DNA from: an uncultured Prevotellaceae bacterium
GTDB taxonomy: Bacteria > Bacteroidota > Bacteroidia > Bacteroidales > Bacteroidaceae
Length of the DNA stretch: 64,000 nucleotides
Direction: 5' to 3'
Assembly: GCA_902789415.1 (NCBI GenBank)
Contig: CADAOD010000005.1
Location: 1-64,000, forward strand
Under the pieces are notes generated by a model. The model was given only the letters and a program-made list of their open reading frames with translations, was not told the origin of the DNA and searched no databases. A program made the translations under genes and the position numbers. How positions within the stretch are numbered: the first letter of the stretch is position 1; the number at the start of each line of letters is the position of its first letter. This document shows, piece after piece, positions 51,965 to 62,284 of the stretch.

Positions 51965-54900
51965 ATGTACAAAATGAATCAATTGTCAACAAGGCGCGTG
52001 TGTATAACATCGGCCTTGGCTGCGTTGCTCTTAGCTGGTGCGCCAGTAAACTATGCGATGGCGTATGGTGGAGTGACTGGTATTCAGCAAACTGCAAGTG
52101 TTAAAGGTGTTGTGGTTGACCAGACTGGCGAGGCCATCATTGGCGCTACCGTCAAGGTGCTGGGCAGCCAGAAGGGTGCCATCAGCGATTTTGAGGGTAA
52201 CTTTACCATCGATGCCCAGCGTGGCGATCAGCTCGAAGTGAGCTACATCGGCTACAAGACTCAGGTTATCAAGGTCGCTGGTCAGCATGTAAAGGTAACC
52301 CTTTTGGAGGATTCAAAGGCTCTCCAGGAGGTGGTAGTAGTAGGTTTCGGTACTCAGAAGAAGGTGAATCTGACGGGTGCTGTTTCTGTTGTTGATGGCG
52401 ACGAGCTGGCTCAGCGCCCCGTAGCAAATGCCGCCCAGGCCTTGCAGGGTGTTGTTCCTGGACTGCAGATTGCATCAACCAGCGGTTCGCTCGATGCATC
52501 ACCCAGCATCAACGTTCGTGGTACCGCCACTATCGGTGAGGGTTCAAGCGGTTCGCCTCTGATCCTGATCGACGGTATGGAGGGCGACCTGAACACCATC
52601 AACCCACAGGATATCCAGAGCATCTCGGTTCTGAAGGATGCTGCTGCCTCTTCTATCTACGGTAGCCGTGCACCTTTCGGTGTGATTCTGATCACTACCA
52701 AGAGTGGTAGCAAGGACAGCAAGGTGAAGGTGAACTATAACAACAGTTTCCGTTTCAGCAACCTGATTCGTGGCAAGCACATGATGAACTCGGTTGACTA
52801 TGCTTCGTGGTTGAACGATGCCAAGACCAATCAGGGTCAGTCGGTATTCTTCGATGCCGAGCGCATGGCAGCCATCAAGGAGTATCACAATGCCACCCCA
52901 GTAGGTCCTGGCACCCGTCGCACAGCCGATGGCAAGCTGGTTTACGCTATCGGTTCGCAGAACGGCGTGACTTGGGACGACGGTTACGGCTACGGTATCG
53001 ACGATGTGGATTGGTACGACGTGGTTTACCGCAACTCAGCCTTCTCGCAGGAGCACAACGCCAGCGTGAACGGTGGTTCCGAAAAGTTTAACTTCTATGC
53101 CTCAATCGGTTATCTGGACCAGGGCGGTTTCATGAATATGGGTAGCGATGGTTACAAGCGTTACAACGGTACCGCCAAGATGAACATCGAGCTGGCCAAG
53201 TGGATTCGCATGAACTACAACATGCGTTTTGCCCGCACCAACTATCATCGTCCAGCTGGCCTCACCAGAAGCCTGTATAACGATATGGCCCGTCAGGGTT
53301 GGCCTATGCTGCCTCTCTACGATCGCAACGGCTATCTGTACTCATCACCATCACCAGCTCTGGGTTTGGCAACAGGTGGTGTGGATCGTACGGAGCGCGA
53401 CGTGCTCAACCACCAGCTTGGTTTCGTGATCGAGCCTATCAAGAACTGGATTACTCATATCGACTTCAACTACAAAATAGATAATGCCATCCGCCACTGG
53501 GATAGCCAGCGCACCTACAACCACAATGTGGCTGGCGAGGCTATCATCTACAACCAGAACTCGAATGTTCACGAGGATGAGTATAAGGATAACTACCTGA
53601 ACTTCCAGGCCTACACCGAATACACTTGGTCGCTGGCCGAGAAGCACAACTTCCACGTGATGGGCGGTTTCCAGACCGAGCAGCTCAAGCGCACTCAGTT
53701 CGGCCTGCAGCGCAACGGTATCCTGGATCCTACTAAGTCGGAGGTTGACCTGACCAACGGTCTGAGCTACTCGGGCCAGTCTATCGTTCCTGATGTGAAC
53801 GGTTCGCGCAACCAGTGGCAGACAGCCGGTTTCTTCGGTCGTGTGAACTACAACTACGACGAGAAGTACCTGTTCGAGGCTAACCTGCGTTACGATGGTA
53901 CCTCACGTTTCCGTAGCGACAAGATGTGGAAGCTGTTCCCCTCAGTATCACTGGGTTGGAACATCGCCCGCGAGAAGTTCTGGGAGAATCTGGCCGGTAC
54001 TGTCAACACCCTGAAGCTGCGTGCTTCTTACGGTTCGCTGGGTAACCAGAACATCAATAACTGGTATCAGACCTACCAGACCATCGCCTACAACTCGGTG
54101 GCTGGTTCTTGGTTGCAGAATGGCGCTAAGCCTAACACCACCAGCGCTCCTGGACTGGTTTCGGCCCTGCTGACATGGGAGAAGGTGGAGAGCTACGACC
54201 TGGGTCTCGACTTCGGTGCTTTCAACAACCGACTGACTGGTACTTTCGATTACTATATCCGTAACACCAAGGATATGGTTGGTAACGCTCCTGAGCTGCC
54301 TGCCATCCTGGGTACAGGTGTGCCCGTGACCAACAACACCGACTTGCGCACTGCTGGTTGGGAGTTGCAGATTAGCTGGCGCGACGTGCTCAAGAACGGT
54401 CTTTCTTACGGTGTTACCTTCAACATCTCTGATGCCCGCACCAAGATTACCCGTTATCCTAACAACCCCACCGGTTCGATCAACAACTACATCGAGGGTC
54501 GTTACATGAACGAGATCTGGGGCTTCGAGACCATCGGTATCGCTAAGAGCGACGAGGAGATGAACGCTCACCTGGCAACAGCCGATCAGAGCTCACTGGG
54601 CAGCAACTGGGCTGCTGGTGACATCATGTACCGCGACCTGAACGGCGACAACAAGATTTCGCGCGGCGCTCAGACACTGGCCGACCACGGCGACCTGAAG
54701 GTGATTGGTAACTCAACACCTCGCTACCTGGTTGGTTTGAACCTGAATGCAGCTTACAAGGGCTTTGATATCAGCGCCTTCTTCCAGGGCGTGATGAAGC
54801 GCGACTGGTGGATTGGCGGCTCATGGGGCGGCGGTCTGGAGTATCTGTTCGGTACCACCAACTCATGGGAGTGGTGGAGCGTAGGTATCACCGACGTTCA

Positions 54901-55261
54901 GGACTACTATCGCGATGCCAACACCTGGTCGGTACAGAACGGTTACCAGCAGGCTAATCAGGATGCCTGGTTGCCACGCGTACAGTTCAGCGACAAGAAC
55001 GAGCAGGCCCAGACACGCTACCTGATGAATGGTGCTTATGTTCGCCTGAAGAACCTGCAGCTGGGTTACACCCTGCCACGCCAGATCACTCAGCCTTGGG
55101 GCATCAGCAACCTGCGTGTATTTGTTTCGGCCGAGAACCTGTTTACTATCACCAAGATGCCTCACCAGTTCGATCCTGAGCTGATGTCGAACTCGGTTGA
55201 TCAGAACAACGGCTATCCTTTGCAGAAGACATTTGCATTCGGTCTTAACGTATCATTCTAA
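51965..55261 (+). CDS. SusC/RagA TonB-dependent outer membrane transporter (RG-I unit, second pair)
   Basis: The 1098-residue protein has a long signal region (about 1-35), a carboxypeptidase-regulatory-like domain (TGEAIIGATVKVLG near 54), the TonB-box region EVVVVGFG near 122, a plug (VLKDAAASSIYGSRAPFG near 223-240) and a barrel ending in FGLNVSF. The paired SusD follows 37 bp later. A second ATG three codons in is an equally possible start. A different promoter structure from the first RG-I pair suggests a different inducer or timing. Confidence 0.95.
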   Translation: MYKMNQLSTRRVCITSALAALLLAGAPVNYAMAYGGVTGIQQTASVKGVVVDQTGEAIIGATVKVLGSQKGAISDFEGNFTIDAQRGDQLEVSYIGYKTQVIKVAGQHVKVTLLEDSKALQEVVVVGFGTQKKVNLTGAVSVVDGDELAQRPVANAAQALQGVVPGLQIASTSGSLDASPSINVRGTATIGEGSSGSPLILIDGMEGDLNTINPQDIQSISVLKDAAASSIYGSRAPFGVILITTKSGSKDSKVKVNYNNSFRFSNLIRGKHMMNSVDYASWLNDAKTNQGQSVFFDAERMAAIKEYHNATPVGPGTRRTADGKLVYAIGSQNGVTWDDGYGYGIDDVDWYDVVYRNSAFSQEHNASVNGGSEKFNFYASIGYLDQGGFMNMGSDGYKRYNGTAKMNIELAKWIRMNYNMRFARTNYHRPAGLTRSLYNDMARQGWPMLPLYDRNGYLYSSPSPALGLATGGVDRTERDVLNHQLGFVIEPIKNWITHIDFNYKIDNAIRHWDSQRTYNHNVAGEAIIYNQNSNVHEDEYKDNYLNFQAYTEYTWSLAEKHNFHVMGGFQTEQLKRTQFGLQRNGILDPTKSEVDLTNGLSYSGQSIVPDVNGSRNQWQTAGFFGRVNYNYDEKYLFEANLRYDGTSRFRSDKMWKLFPSVSLGWNIAREKFWENLAGTVNTLKLRASYGSLGNQNINNWYQTYQTIAYNSVAGSWLQNGAKPNTTSAPGLVSALLTWEKVESYDLGLDFGAFNNRLTGTFDYYIRNTKDMVGNAPELPAILGTGVPVTNNTDLRTAGWELQISWRDVLKNGLSYGVTFNISDARTKITRYPNNPTGSINNYIEGRYMNEIWGFETIGIAKSDEEMNAHLATADQSSLGSNWAAGDIMYRDLNGDNKISRGAQTLADHGDLKVIGNSTPRYLVGLNLNAAYKGFDISAFFQGVMKRDWWIGGSWGGGLEYLFGTTNSWEWWSVGITDVQDYYRDANTWSVQNGYQQANQDAWLPRVQFSDKNEQAQTRYLMNGAYVRLKNLQLGYTLPRQITQPWGISNLRVFVSAENLFTITKMPHQFDPELMSNSVDQNNGYPLQKTFAFGLNVSF

Positions 55262-55298
55262 TGGTAAACATTCACGTAAAAAAAAGATTAGGAAAATT

Positions 55299-57299
55299 AT
55301 GAAACTCTATAAATCATCATTCATAGCATTGGCTCTCGCAGCTGGCGTTACTTCATGTACCGACTATCTGGAGCAGGAGCCACCATCATCGCTGACACCA
55401 GAGAATTTCTACACCAGCGAGGATCAGGTGCAGGCTGTAGCTAACCGTTTTTATCAGGACATCATGCCTGGTCATGGCGGTTGGGACTACGGAACCTACA
55501 CTAACGATAACAATACCGACGTTCAGGCAGCCCGCACACCAAGCGTCAAATTCTCGGCCAATCTGTGGCACACCGCCCAGAGCGAGGGCGACTGGTCGTG
55601 GGGTAACATCCGCAACGTGAACTATCAGCTGGCTGAGCTCAAGGCCAAGTTGGCCCAGAATGCCATCAGCGGCAACGAGACCAACATCCGTCAGTATGTG
55701 GGCGAGATTTATTTCTTCCGTGCCTATGCTTATTTCGAGCTGTTGAAGAAGTATGGCGACCTGCCTATCCTGACCGAGGCTCTGCCCGATAACGAGGCCG
55801 TGCTCGTGGCTGCCAGCCATCGTCAGCCTTGTAACGAGGTGGCTCGTTTCATCGTGAACAACCTGGATACAGCCATCACTTACATGAAGCCCGACTTTGA
55901 GAAGCGCCACACCCGCATCTCGGCCGACGCTGCCAAGCTGTTCAAGAGCCGCGTGGCCCTCTACATGGGTTCATGGCTCACCAACTTTGCCGGCACTCCA
56001 TTCGTGCCCAATGGTGCAGGATGGCCCGGTGCTGCCAAGAATCCTGGCTACCAGTTCCCCACTGGTTCGATCGAGAACGAGGCTAAGTATTTCTTCGAGA
56101 CTGCTGCTGCAGCAGCCGAGGAGGTGGCCGAGAAGTATAAGAACCAGCTGGTTGTAAACAACGGTGTGGTTCCCCAGGCTGAGGGGCAGAGCAATCCTTA
56201 CCTCGAGTTGTGGGGCACCACCAACTGCGCTGACAAGAGCGAGATTCTGCTGTGGCGCGAGTACAGCAAGTCACTGGGCCTGAACAACGATATCGAGGTG
56301 GCTGTTGAGAAGGGTAACATCGGCACAGGCGTGACCCGTTCGCTGGTGGAGCGCTATGTGATGGCTGATGGTAAGCCTATCTACGCTTCGGCCTATACCT
56401 ACGACGACTCTGAGATTGCCAAGGTGGTTGAGAACCGCGACCCACGCCTGCAGGTGATGCTGAAGGTGCCCGGACAGGTGAACTGCTTTAAGAACGTGAC
56501 CGACGATGCCGGTACACACTGGACTCAGACAGAGCCTACACCAAACATCACCAACGCTAATGCCGAGGATGGATATATCACTGGTTACGCTATCCGCAAG
56601 GGTATGACCTTCGACCGTTCGCTCACTGCCAATGGCGGTAGCTACAACGCTTGTGTTATCTTCCGTGCCACCGAGGCTCTGCTCAACTACATCGAGGCTG
56701 AGTATATGCTCACCAAGAACATCAACTCGGGCAAGATTCTGGAGTACTGGAAGAAGGTGCGCGAGGCTGCCGGATTCACCGGTGCTGCCGTTGATCCTCA
56801 GGTGACCATCGCTGCTACCGACATGACCAAGGAGACACTCGACTGGGGTGCTTACACCGCTGGTGAGCTGCTCACCGATGCTACACTCTACAACATCCGT
56901 CGTGAGCGCAGCTGTGAGTTCCTGGCCGAGGGCTTGCGCGACATGGACCTGAAGCGCTGGCGCGCCTACGAGCAGCTGATCAAGAAGCCTGTTTATGCCG
57001 AGGGTATCCACCTGTGGAACACACCGATGGAGAAGTGGTATAACGACCTCGTGGCCGACGGTTCGAGCAGCTCGAACGTATCGCAGAAGAGCATCAGCGA
57101 GTATCACTGCCCACACGTGGTTAACATGACCAACAACAACTACGCTAACGGTCTGACCTGGCGTATGGCCTACTATCTGCAGCCACTGCCTCTGCGCCAG
57201 TTCCTGCTGACAGCTGCCGACCACGCCAGCATCGACCAGAGCCCGATGTACCAGAACCCATACTGGCCCACCGAGACCGATGCACCTGCTGAGAAGTAA
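55299..57299 (+). CDS. SusD/RagB glycan-binding lipoprotein (RG-I unit, second pair)
   Basis: The 666-residue lipoprotein starts at the ATG 37 bp after SusC; the open frame extends upstream but the signal peptide (FIALALAAGVTSC) fits this start. SusD features are EIYFFRAYAYFELLKKYGDLP near 130-150 and RRERSCEFLAEGLRDMDLKRW near 530-550. It pairs with the SusC before it to capture long RG-I fragments. A strong terminator follows 28 bp later. Confidence 0.94.
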   Translation: MKLYKSSFIALALAAGVTSCTDYLEQEPPSSLTPENFYTSEDQVQAVANRFYQDIMPGHGGWDYGTYTNDNNTDVQAARTPSVKFSANLWHTAQSEGDWSWGNIRNVNYQLAELKAKLAQNAISGNETNIRQYVGEIYFFRAYAYFELLKKYGDLPILTEALPDNEAVLVAASHRQPCNEVARFIVNNLDTAITYMKPDFEKRHTRISADAAKLFKSRVALYMGSWLTNFAGTPFVPNGAGWPGAAKNPGYQFPTGSIENEAKYFFETAAAAAEEVAEKYKNQLVVNNGVVPQAEGQSNPYLELWGTTNCADKSEILLWREYSKSLGLNNDIEVAVEKGNIGTGVTRSLVERYVMADGKPIYASAYTYDDSEIAKVVENRDPRLQVMLKVPGQVNCFKNVTDDAGTHWTQTEPTPNITNANAEDGYITGYAIRKGMTFDRSLTANGGSYNACVIFRATEALLNYIEAEYMLTKNINSGKILEYWKKVREAAGFTGAAVDPQVTIAATDMTKETLDWGAYTAGELLTDATLYNIRRERSCEFLAEGLRDMDLKRWRAYEQLIKKPVYAEGIHLWNTPMEKWYNDLVADGSSSSNVSQKSISEYHCPHVVNMTNNNYANGLTWRMAYYLQPLPLRQFLLTAADHASIDQSPMYQNPYWPTETDAPAEK

Positions 57300-57327
57300 A
57301 ACAGCTGACATCAAAATAACCTATCAA

Positions 57328-57360
57328 GGGTCTCCCGCTCTGAGGCGGGGGACCCTTTTT
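57328..57360 (+). terminator. Terminator after the third SusD
   Basis: GGGTCTCCCGC and GCGGGGGACCC pair (with one mismatch) around a TCTGAG loop and are followed by TTTTT. Confidence 0.85.
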
Positions 57361-57434
57361 GTTTTTTTCTTGTGCCGTAAAATAATCCATGTTTAATCAT
57401 TGTTTTTTCTATGTGCTGAATGTGTAATTTGCCG

Positions 57435-57442
57435 TACCTTTG
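57435..57442 (+). promoter_or_regulatory. Sugar porter -7 promoter box
   Basis: TACCTTTG, 18 bp before the ATG at 57461. A weak GTAAAATAAT at 57377 recalls the first ten bases of the HTCS motif (58 nt upstream), but the rest does not match. Confidence 0.6.
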
Positions 57443-57460
57443 CAGCGAGTAATTAAAAAC

Positions 57461-58765
57461 ATGATAGATATGCAAAGATATAGCAAAGGTTTTCTGTATT
57501 TCATCTGCGCCGTGTCGGCCATGGGCGGACTGCTTTTTGGTTACGACTGGGTGGTAATAGGCGGTGCCAAACCGTTTTATGAGTTGTATTTCGGTATTGC
57601 CGATTCGCCGCTCATGCAGGGCGTAGCTATGACTACGGCGCTGGTGGGCTGTCTGGTAGGCGCCATGGTGGCAGGTGCTGCTGCCGATAAGTATGGTCGC
57701 AAACCGCTGTTGATGGTGTCGGCTGTGCTGTTCACGGTGTCGGCTATCGGCACAGGTTTATTCAACGATTTCACCTTATTTAATATAGCACGCTTTATAG
57801 GTGGTGTAGGCATCGGCGTAGCTTCGGCCTTGGCACCTATGTATATCGCCGAGGTGAGTCCTGCCGACATTCGTGGTCGCATGGTAAGTCTTAATCAGAT
57901 GACCATCGTGCTTGGCATTCTTGGTGCACAGATTGTAAACATGCTGTTGGCGCGCGATACCGCTGTAGCCGAGAGTCAGGCGTGGAATGTAGAGTGGGGC
58001 TGGCGCTGGATGTTCTGGGCCGAAACCGTTCCTGCAGCGCTGTTCCTGCTCATGAGTTTCTTTATCCCCGAGAGCCCCGTGTATTTGGCTTTAAAGCAGG
58101 GTAAAACCGATGGCTCGCTGAAGCATGAGGCTGGACTGGGCGAGCTGTTTCAGCATAAATACGGTAAGGTATTGCTGTTGGGCCTGGTGGTAGCTGTGTT
58201 CCAGCAATGGTGCGGTACTAACGTAATTTTTAACTATGCTCAGGAGATTTTTGTGGGTGCAGGCTTCGATGTGGATGGCATGTTTATCAATATCGTCATC
58301 ACCGGTATCGCCAACGTGGTGTTTACCTTTGTGGCACTCTACACCATCGAGAAGTGGGGCCGCCGCACACTCATGCTCATTGGCGCTGGCGGACTGGGAT
58401 TGATTTACCTCACCCTTGGCACCTGCTATTTTATGGGTATGACCGGCATGCTGATGGTAGCCCTGGTAGTAGCCGCTATCTCTGTATATGCCATGACGTT
58501 AGGTCCTGTAACCTGGACGCTGCTGGCCGAGATATTCCCACACCGTGTGCGTGGCATCGCTATGGCTACTTGTACCTTTGCCCTGTGGGTGGGCTGTTGC
58601 ACGCTTACCTTCTCGTTCCCATCCATGAATGCGGCCTTGGGTAGCAGCGGTACGTTCTGGATTTATAGCGGCATCTGCGTGTGCGCCTTTATCTACCTGC
58701 TGCGCAACTGTCCCGAAACCAAAGGCAAGAGCCTCGAGGAACTCGAGAAAGAATTAGTAAAATAG
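57461..58765 (+). CDS. MFS sugar porter (proton-coupled monosaccharide importer)
   Basis: Product of 434 residues with 12 membrane segments and sugar porter signatures: GGLLFGYDWVVIGGA near 22, ADKYGRKPLL near 75, PESPVYLALKQGK near 202 and the C-terminal PETKGKSLEELEKEL. It should move a monosaccharide such as galactose, rhamnose or galacturonate from periplasm to cytoplasm. The ATG at 57461 is preferred over a TTG inside the -7 box; the ATG at 57470 is also possible. It ends 27 bp before the DUF5107 gene across a small repeat of AGTAAAATAGT, so the two are probably co-transcribed. Confidence 0.9.
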   Translation: MIDMQRYSKGFLYFICAVSAMGGLLFGYDWVVIGGAKPFYELYFGIADSPLMQGVAMTTALVGCLVGAMVAGAAADKYGRKPLLMVSAVLFTVSAIGTGLFNDFTLFNIARFIGGVGIGVASALAPMYIAEVSPADIRGRMVSLNQMTIVLGILGAQIVNMLLARDTAVAESQAWNVEWGWRWMFWAETVPAALFLLMSFFIPESPVYLALKQGKTDGSLKHEAGLGELFQHKYGKVLLLGLVVAVFQQWCGTNVIFNYAQEIFVGAGFDVDGMFINIVITGIANVVFTFVALYTIEKWGRRTLMLIGAGGLGLIYLTLGTCYFMGMTGMLMVALVVAAISVYAMTLGPVTWTLLAEIFPHRVRGIAMATCTFALWVGCCTLTFSFPSMNAALGSSGTFWIYSGICVCAFIYLLRNCPETKGKSLEELEKELVK

Positions 58766-58792
58766 TAAATAGTAAAATAGTCAAATAAAACA

Positions 58793-61700
58793 ATGTCTGT
58801 AAAAGCTTGGAGAGAAATCGTGACTATTCCTACTTACGAGGTAGGAAAGCCCGAAAAGAACCCGATGTTCCTGGAGAAACGTGTTTATCAGGGTTCAAGT
58901 GGTGTAGTATATCCTTATCCTGTTATCGAATCGATGAGCGACGAGAAGGTGGATAAAGAGTACAAGGCCGTATATATCGAGAACGAGTATATCAAGGTGA
59001 TGATTCTGCCCGAACTGGGCGGTCGTGTGCAGATGGCTTACGATAAGATTAAGCAGCGCCACTTTGTGTATTACAACCATGTTATTAAGCCCGCATTGGT
59101 AGGCTTGGCTGGTCCTTGGATTAGCGGCGGTATCGAGTTTAACTGGCCCCAGCACCATCGTCCATCCACCTACATGCCCGTTGATTGCACCATCGTTGAG
59201 AACGACGACGAATCAATCACCGTATGGGTAAACGAGATGGAGCGCATGTTCCACCAAAAGGGTATGGCTGGCTTTACCTTGCGCCCTGGTTGTGCTTATC
59301 TCGAAATTCAGGGTCGCGTCAGCAATCGTACCAATCTGCCGCAGACATTCCTGTGGTGGGCCAACCCAGCTGTCGAGGTTAACGATGCCTATCAGAGTGT
59401 GTTCCCACCCGATATCAATGCCGTGTTCGATCATGGTAAGCGTGCCGTTTCGTCGTTCCCCATCGCCACAGGTACCTATTATAAGATGGACTATTCGGCA
59501 GGTGTCGACATCTCAAACTATAAGAATATCTTTGTGCCTACCAGCTATATGGGCGTAAACTCACGCTTTGATTTCGAGGGTGGTTACGAGAACGATACCC
59601 ATGGTGGCATGCTGCATGTGGCCAGTCACCACTACTCGCCAGGCAAAAAGCAGTGGACATGGGGAAATGGCGACTTTGGTCGCGCCTGGGACCGCAACCT
59701 TACCGACGAGGCTACACCCGAGGAGATGAAACAATGGCACATCGACCGCGAGGGCTTCCGTCCTTACATCGAGCTGATGGCAGGCGTTTATACCGAGAAC
59801 CAGCCCGACTTTACCTGGCTGATGCCTTACGAGGAAAAGCAGTTTGTGCAGTACTTCATGCCTTATCGCGAGGTGGGAATAGTAAAACAGGCCTCTAAGG
59901 ATTTTGTGATGAATATCGAGCAGCCCGACGCTACACATACCACCTTTAAGATTCTGGCCACTTCGAAGAAAGAGGTTAGTATCGTACTCGAGGACCACGA
60001 TGGCAACACGTATTACGACGAGGTGTTAACCCTCTCGCCCGAGGAGGTGCTGATTGAGACCGTCGATACCGAGGGCACCCCATTGCACGATTTGTTCCTT
60101 ACTATCGATCGCGTAGATAACCCCCGCATGAATCCGCTGTTAGAGTGGTATGCCGAAGATGACGAGATTCGTCCTATCCCCGATGCTGCCGAGGCTGCGC
60201 TCTCGCCACAGGATACCAAGACGGTCGATCAGCTTTACCTCACAGGTCTGCACCTTGAGCAGTATCGCCACGCCACCTGGAGCGCGCTCGATTACTACGA
60301 GGAGGCTCTGCGCCGCGATCCCAAGGATTACCGCTGCAACATGCAGATGGGCTTGTGGTACCTGCGCCGTGCCCGTTTCGATAAGGCCCTGGGCTATCTC
60401 GAAACCGCCGTTAAGGTGCAGAAACGTCGCAATCCAAACCCCTACGATGGCGAGGCGCTGTTCTATCTGGGCGTTGTTAATAAGCTGCTGGGCGAGTTTG
60501 GTAAGGCCTATAATTACTTCTGGAAATCTACCTGGAACAAAGCTTGGGCCGATGCCGGCTATTTCGAGGCTGCATGCATCAGCATATCTAATGAGAACTG
60601 GGAGGATGCACTCGATGAACTCAATCGCGCCCTTATCAGCAACAGTCATAACCACAAGGCACGCGCCATGAAGGCTGCTGTGCTGCGCAAACTGGGTAGA
60701 AAGGATGAGGCTTTGGCTTGGATTAAAGAGTCGTATAAGATTGATCCATTCAACTACGTCTGCATGGTCGAGGAGCACCTGCTTACACGCGATAACGCAC
60801 CGTTAGCCCGTATGGTTGAGCTGATGCATGGCAACGTTTATAACTACCACGAAACAGCCCTCGATTATGCACAGGCCGGTTTAAAAGACGAGGCTGTACT
60901 GGTGCTGCAAACCGCCATCAAGCATGGGGTAGAGGAGTCGCCACTCACTTATTACTATCTGGCTAATATTGTTAGCTTGGCCGATGCAAAGGAGTATGTC
61001 CACAAGGCTATGAAGGCAGCTCCCGATTACTGTTTCCCCAACCGTTTGGAAGATGTAAACGTGTTCCAGGCCTTTAAGCTTATTAACGACCCCAAGGCCG
61101 CTTACTATCTTGGTTGCCTGTACTACGATAAGCGCCAGTACGATTTGGCCATCCAGAACTGGGAACTTTCAGCTAAGCTCGATCCTAACTTCCCAACCGT
61201 ATGGCGCAACCTGGCGCTGGCACGCTTTAACAAGCAGGGCAATCAGGAACAGGCTTTGGAGTATATGGAAAAGGCCTTCCATCTCGACGAGAACGATGAG
61301 CGCATCTTTATGGAGCTCGACCAGCTTTACAAGCGCCTGCACCGTCCACATGCCGAGCGCCTGGCCTTCTACGAGCAGCATGCTGAGCTCATAGAGCGCC
61401 GCGACGACCTCGTGCTCGAACACGCCACCCTGCTCAATATGCTGGACCGCTACGAAGAGGCTAAGGCGTTGATTGACAACCGCATCTTCCATCCATGGGA
61501 GGGAGGCGAAGGCAAGGTAAGCGGTCAGTATCAGATGTGCCGCCTTGAGATTGCCAAGCAGCTGCTGCAAAAGAATGCCAACGATGCCCGCGCCAAGCAG
61601 CTTCTTGAGGAGTGCCTCGTGTTCCCACATCACTTGGGCGAGGGCAAGCTCTATGGCTCGCAGGATAACGACTTCCTCTACTTCTTAGGCCGATACGAGG

Positions 61701-62095
61701 AAGGCACCGTAGGCCCCACCGAGCCTGCTGCCGCTATGTACTACAACGATGCTAAGCCCGATAAAATCTTCTATGCCGCCCTGTGCTATCGCAAACTCGG
61801 TCAGGAAGATAAGGCCCGCTCGCTGTTCCATAAGCTCATCAACTACGGCAAGCAGCACATCTTCGACCATGTGGTGATGGACTACTTTGCCGTATCGCTG
61901 CCCGACCTGCTGGTTTGGGAGGGCGACCTCGACGAGATGAACTGCATCCACTGCAAGTACATGCTCGCCCTCGGCTATTACGGCATGGGCGACAAGGAAA
62001 AGGCCATGAAATATCTGGCTGAGGTAGAGGAAATGGACAATAATCACCTAGGCGCCCGCCAGTTCCGCACCCTGATGGCCGCCGAAAACAACTAA
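58793..62095 (+). CDS. DUF5107 domain protein with tetratricopeptide repeats
   Basis: The 1100-residue protein has no signal peptide, so it is likely cytoplasmic. An N-terminal DUF5107 domain (about 45-330; LPELGGRVQMAYDKIKQRHF near 67, WISGGIEFNWPQHHRPSTY near 108) has a mutarotase-like beta fold in which glutamate and histidine could bind sugar. From about 480 to 1090 it carries many TPR-like helical repeats (YEEALRRDPKDYRCNMQMG, LEYMEKAFHLDENDERIFME). It follows the sugar porter by 27 bp. The role is unknown; a sugar enzyme or sensor scaffold for the imported sugar is plausible. Confidence 0.75.
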   Translation: MSVKAWREIVTIPTYEVGKPEKNPMFLEKRVYQGSSGVVYPYPVIESMSDEKVDKEYKAVYIENEYIKVMILPELGGRVQMAYDKIKQRHFVYYNHVIKPALVGLAGPWISGGIEFNWPQHHRPSTYMPVDCTIVENDDESITVWVNEMERMFHQKGMAGFTLRPGCAYLEIQGRVSNRTNLPQTFLWWANPAVEVNDAYQSVFPPDINAVFDHGKRAVSSFPIATGTYYKMDYSAGVDISNYKNIFVPTSYMGVNSRFDFEGGYENDTHGGMLHVASHHYSPGKKQWTWGNGDFGRAWDRNLTDEATPEEMKQWHIDREGFRPYIELMAGVYTENQPDFTWLMPYEEKQFVQYFMPYREVGIVKQASKDFVMNIEQPDATHTTFKILATSKKEVSIVLEDHDGNTYYDEVLTLSPEEVLIETVDTEGTPLHDLFLTIDRVDNPRMNPLLEWYAEDDEIRPIPDAAEAALSPQDTKTVDQLYLTGLHLEQYRHATWSALDYYEEALRRDPKDYRCNMQMGLWYLRRARFDKALGYLETAVKVQKRRNPNPYDGEALFYLGVVNKLLGEFGKAYNYFWKSTWNKAWADAGYFEAACISISNENWEDALDELNRALISNSHNHKARAMKAAVLRKLGRKDEALAWIKESYKIDPFNYVCMVEEHLLTRDNAPLARMVELMHGNVYNYHETALDYAQAGLKDEAVLVLQTAIKHGVEESPLTYYYLANIVSLADAKEYVHKAMKAAPDYCFPNRLEDVNVFQAFKLINDPKAAYYLGCLYYDKRQYDLAIQNWELSAKLDPNFPTVWRNLALARFNKQGNQEQALEYMEKAFHLDENDERIFMELDQLYKRLHRPHAERLAFYEQHAELIERRDDLVLEHATLLNMLDRYEEAKALIDNRIFHPWEGGEGKVSGQYQMCRLEIAKQLLQKNANDARAKQLLEECLVFPHHLGEGKLYGSQDNDFLYFLGRYEEGTVGPTEPAAAMYYNDAKPDKIFYAALCYRKLGQEDKARSLFHKLINYGKQHIFDHVVMDYFAVSLPDLLVWEGDLDEMNCIHCKYMLALGYYGMGDKEKAMKYLAEVEEMDNNHLGARQFRTLMAAENN

Positions 62096-62101
62096 CGTGA
62101 T

Positions 62102-62284
62102 ATGATTAAAGGTATTGCACGCCTAACACGCTGCAGCCTGCGCTACAAAAGCCGCAGCTTGGTGCAGTATATGCTGAGCGATGCATTCAAGCCCGCCATG
62201 CAGCTATCGGAGCAGGATGTGCGCAGCCTGATTCTGGAGAAATCGGTTGACCAGAAGACCGATGCCAACTCGATTTACAACTGA
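62102..62284 (+). CDS. Small basic hypothetical protein after DUF5107
   Basis: The 60-residue frame begins MIKGIARLTRCSLRYKSRSL and ends DQKTDANSIYN. It starts 6 bp after the DUF5107 stop, so it would be the third gene of that operon. The front is Arg/Lys-rich and the back acidic. I recognise no family. It overlaps the 3' end of the convergent AraC gene by 10 bp. It may be real or just an open stretch; tight spacing is the main support. Confidence 0.4.
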   Translation: MIKGIARLTRCSLRYKSRSLVQYMLSDAFKPAMQLSEQDVRSLILEKSVDQKTDANSIYN

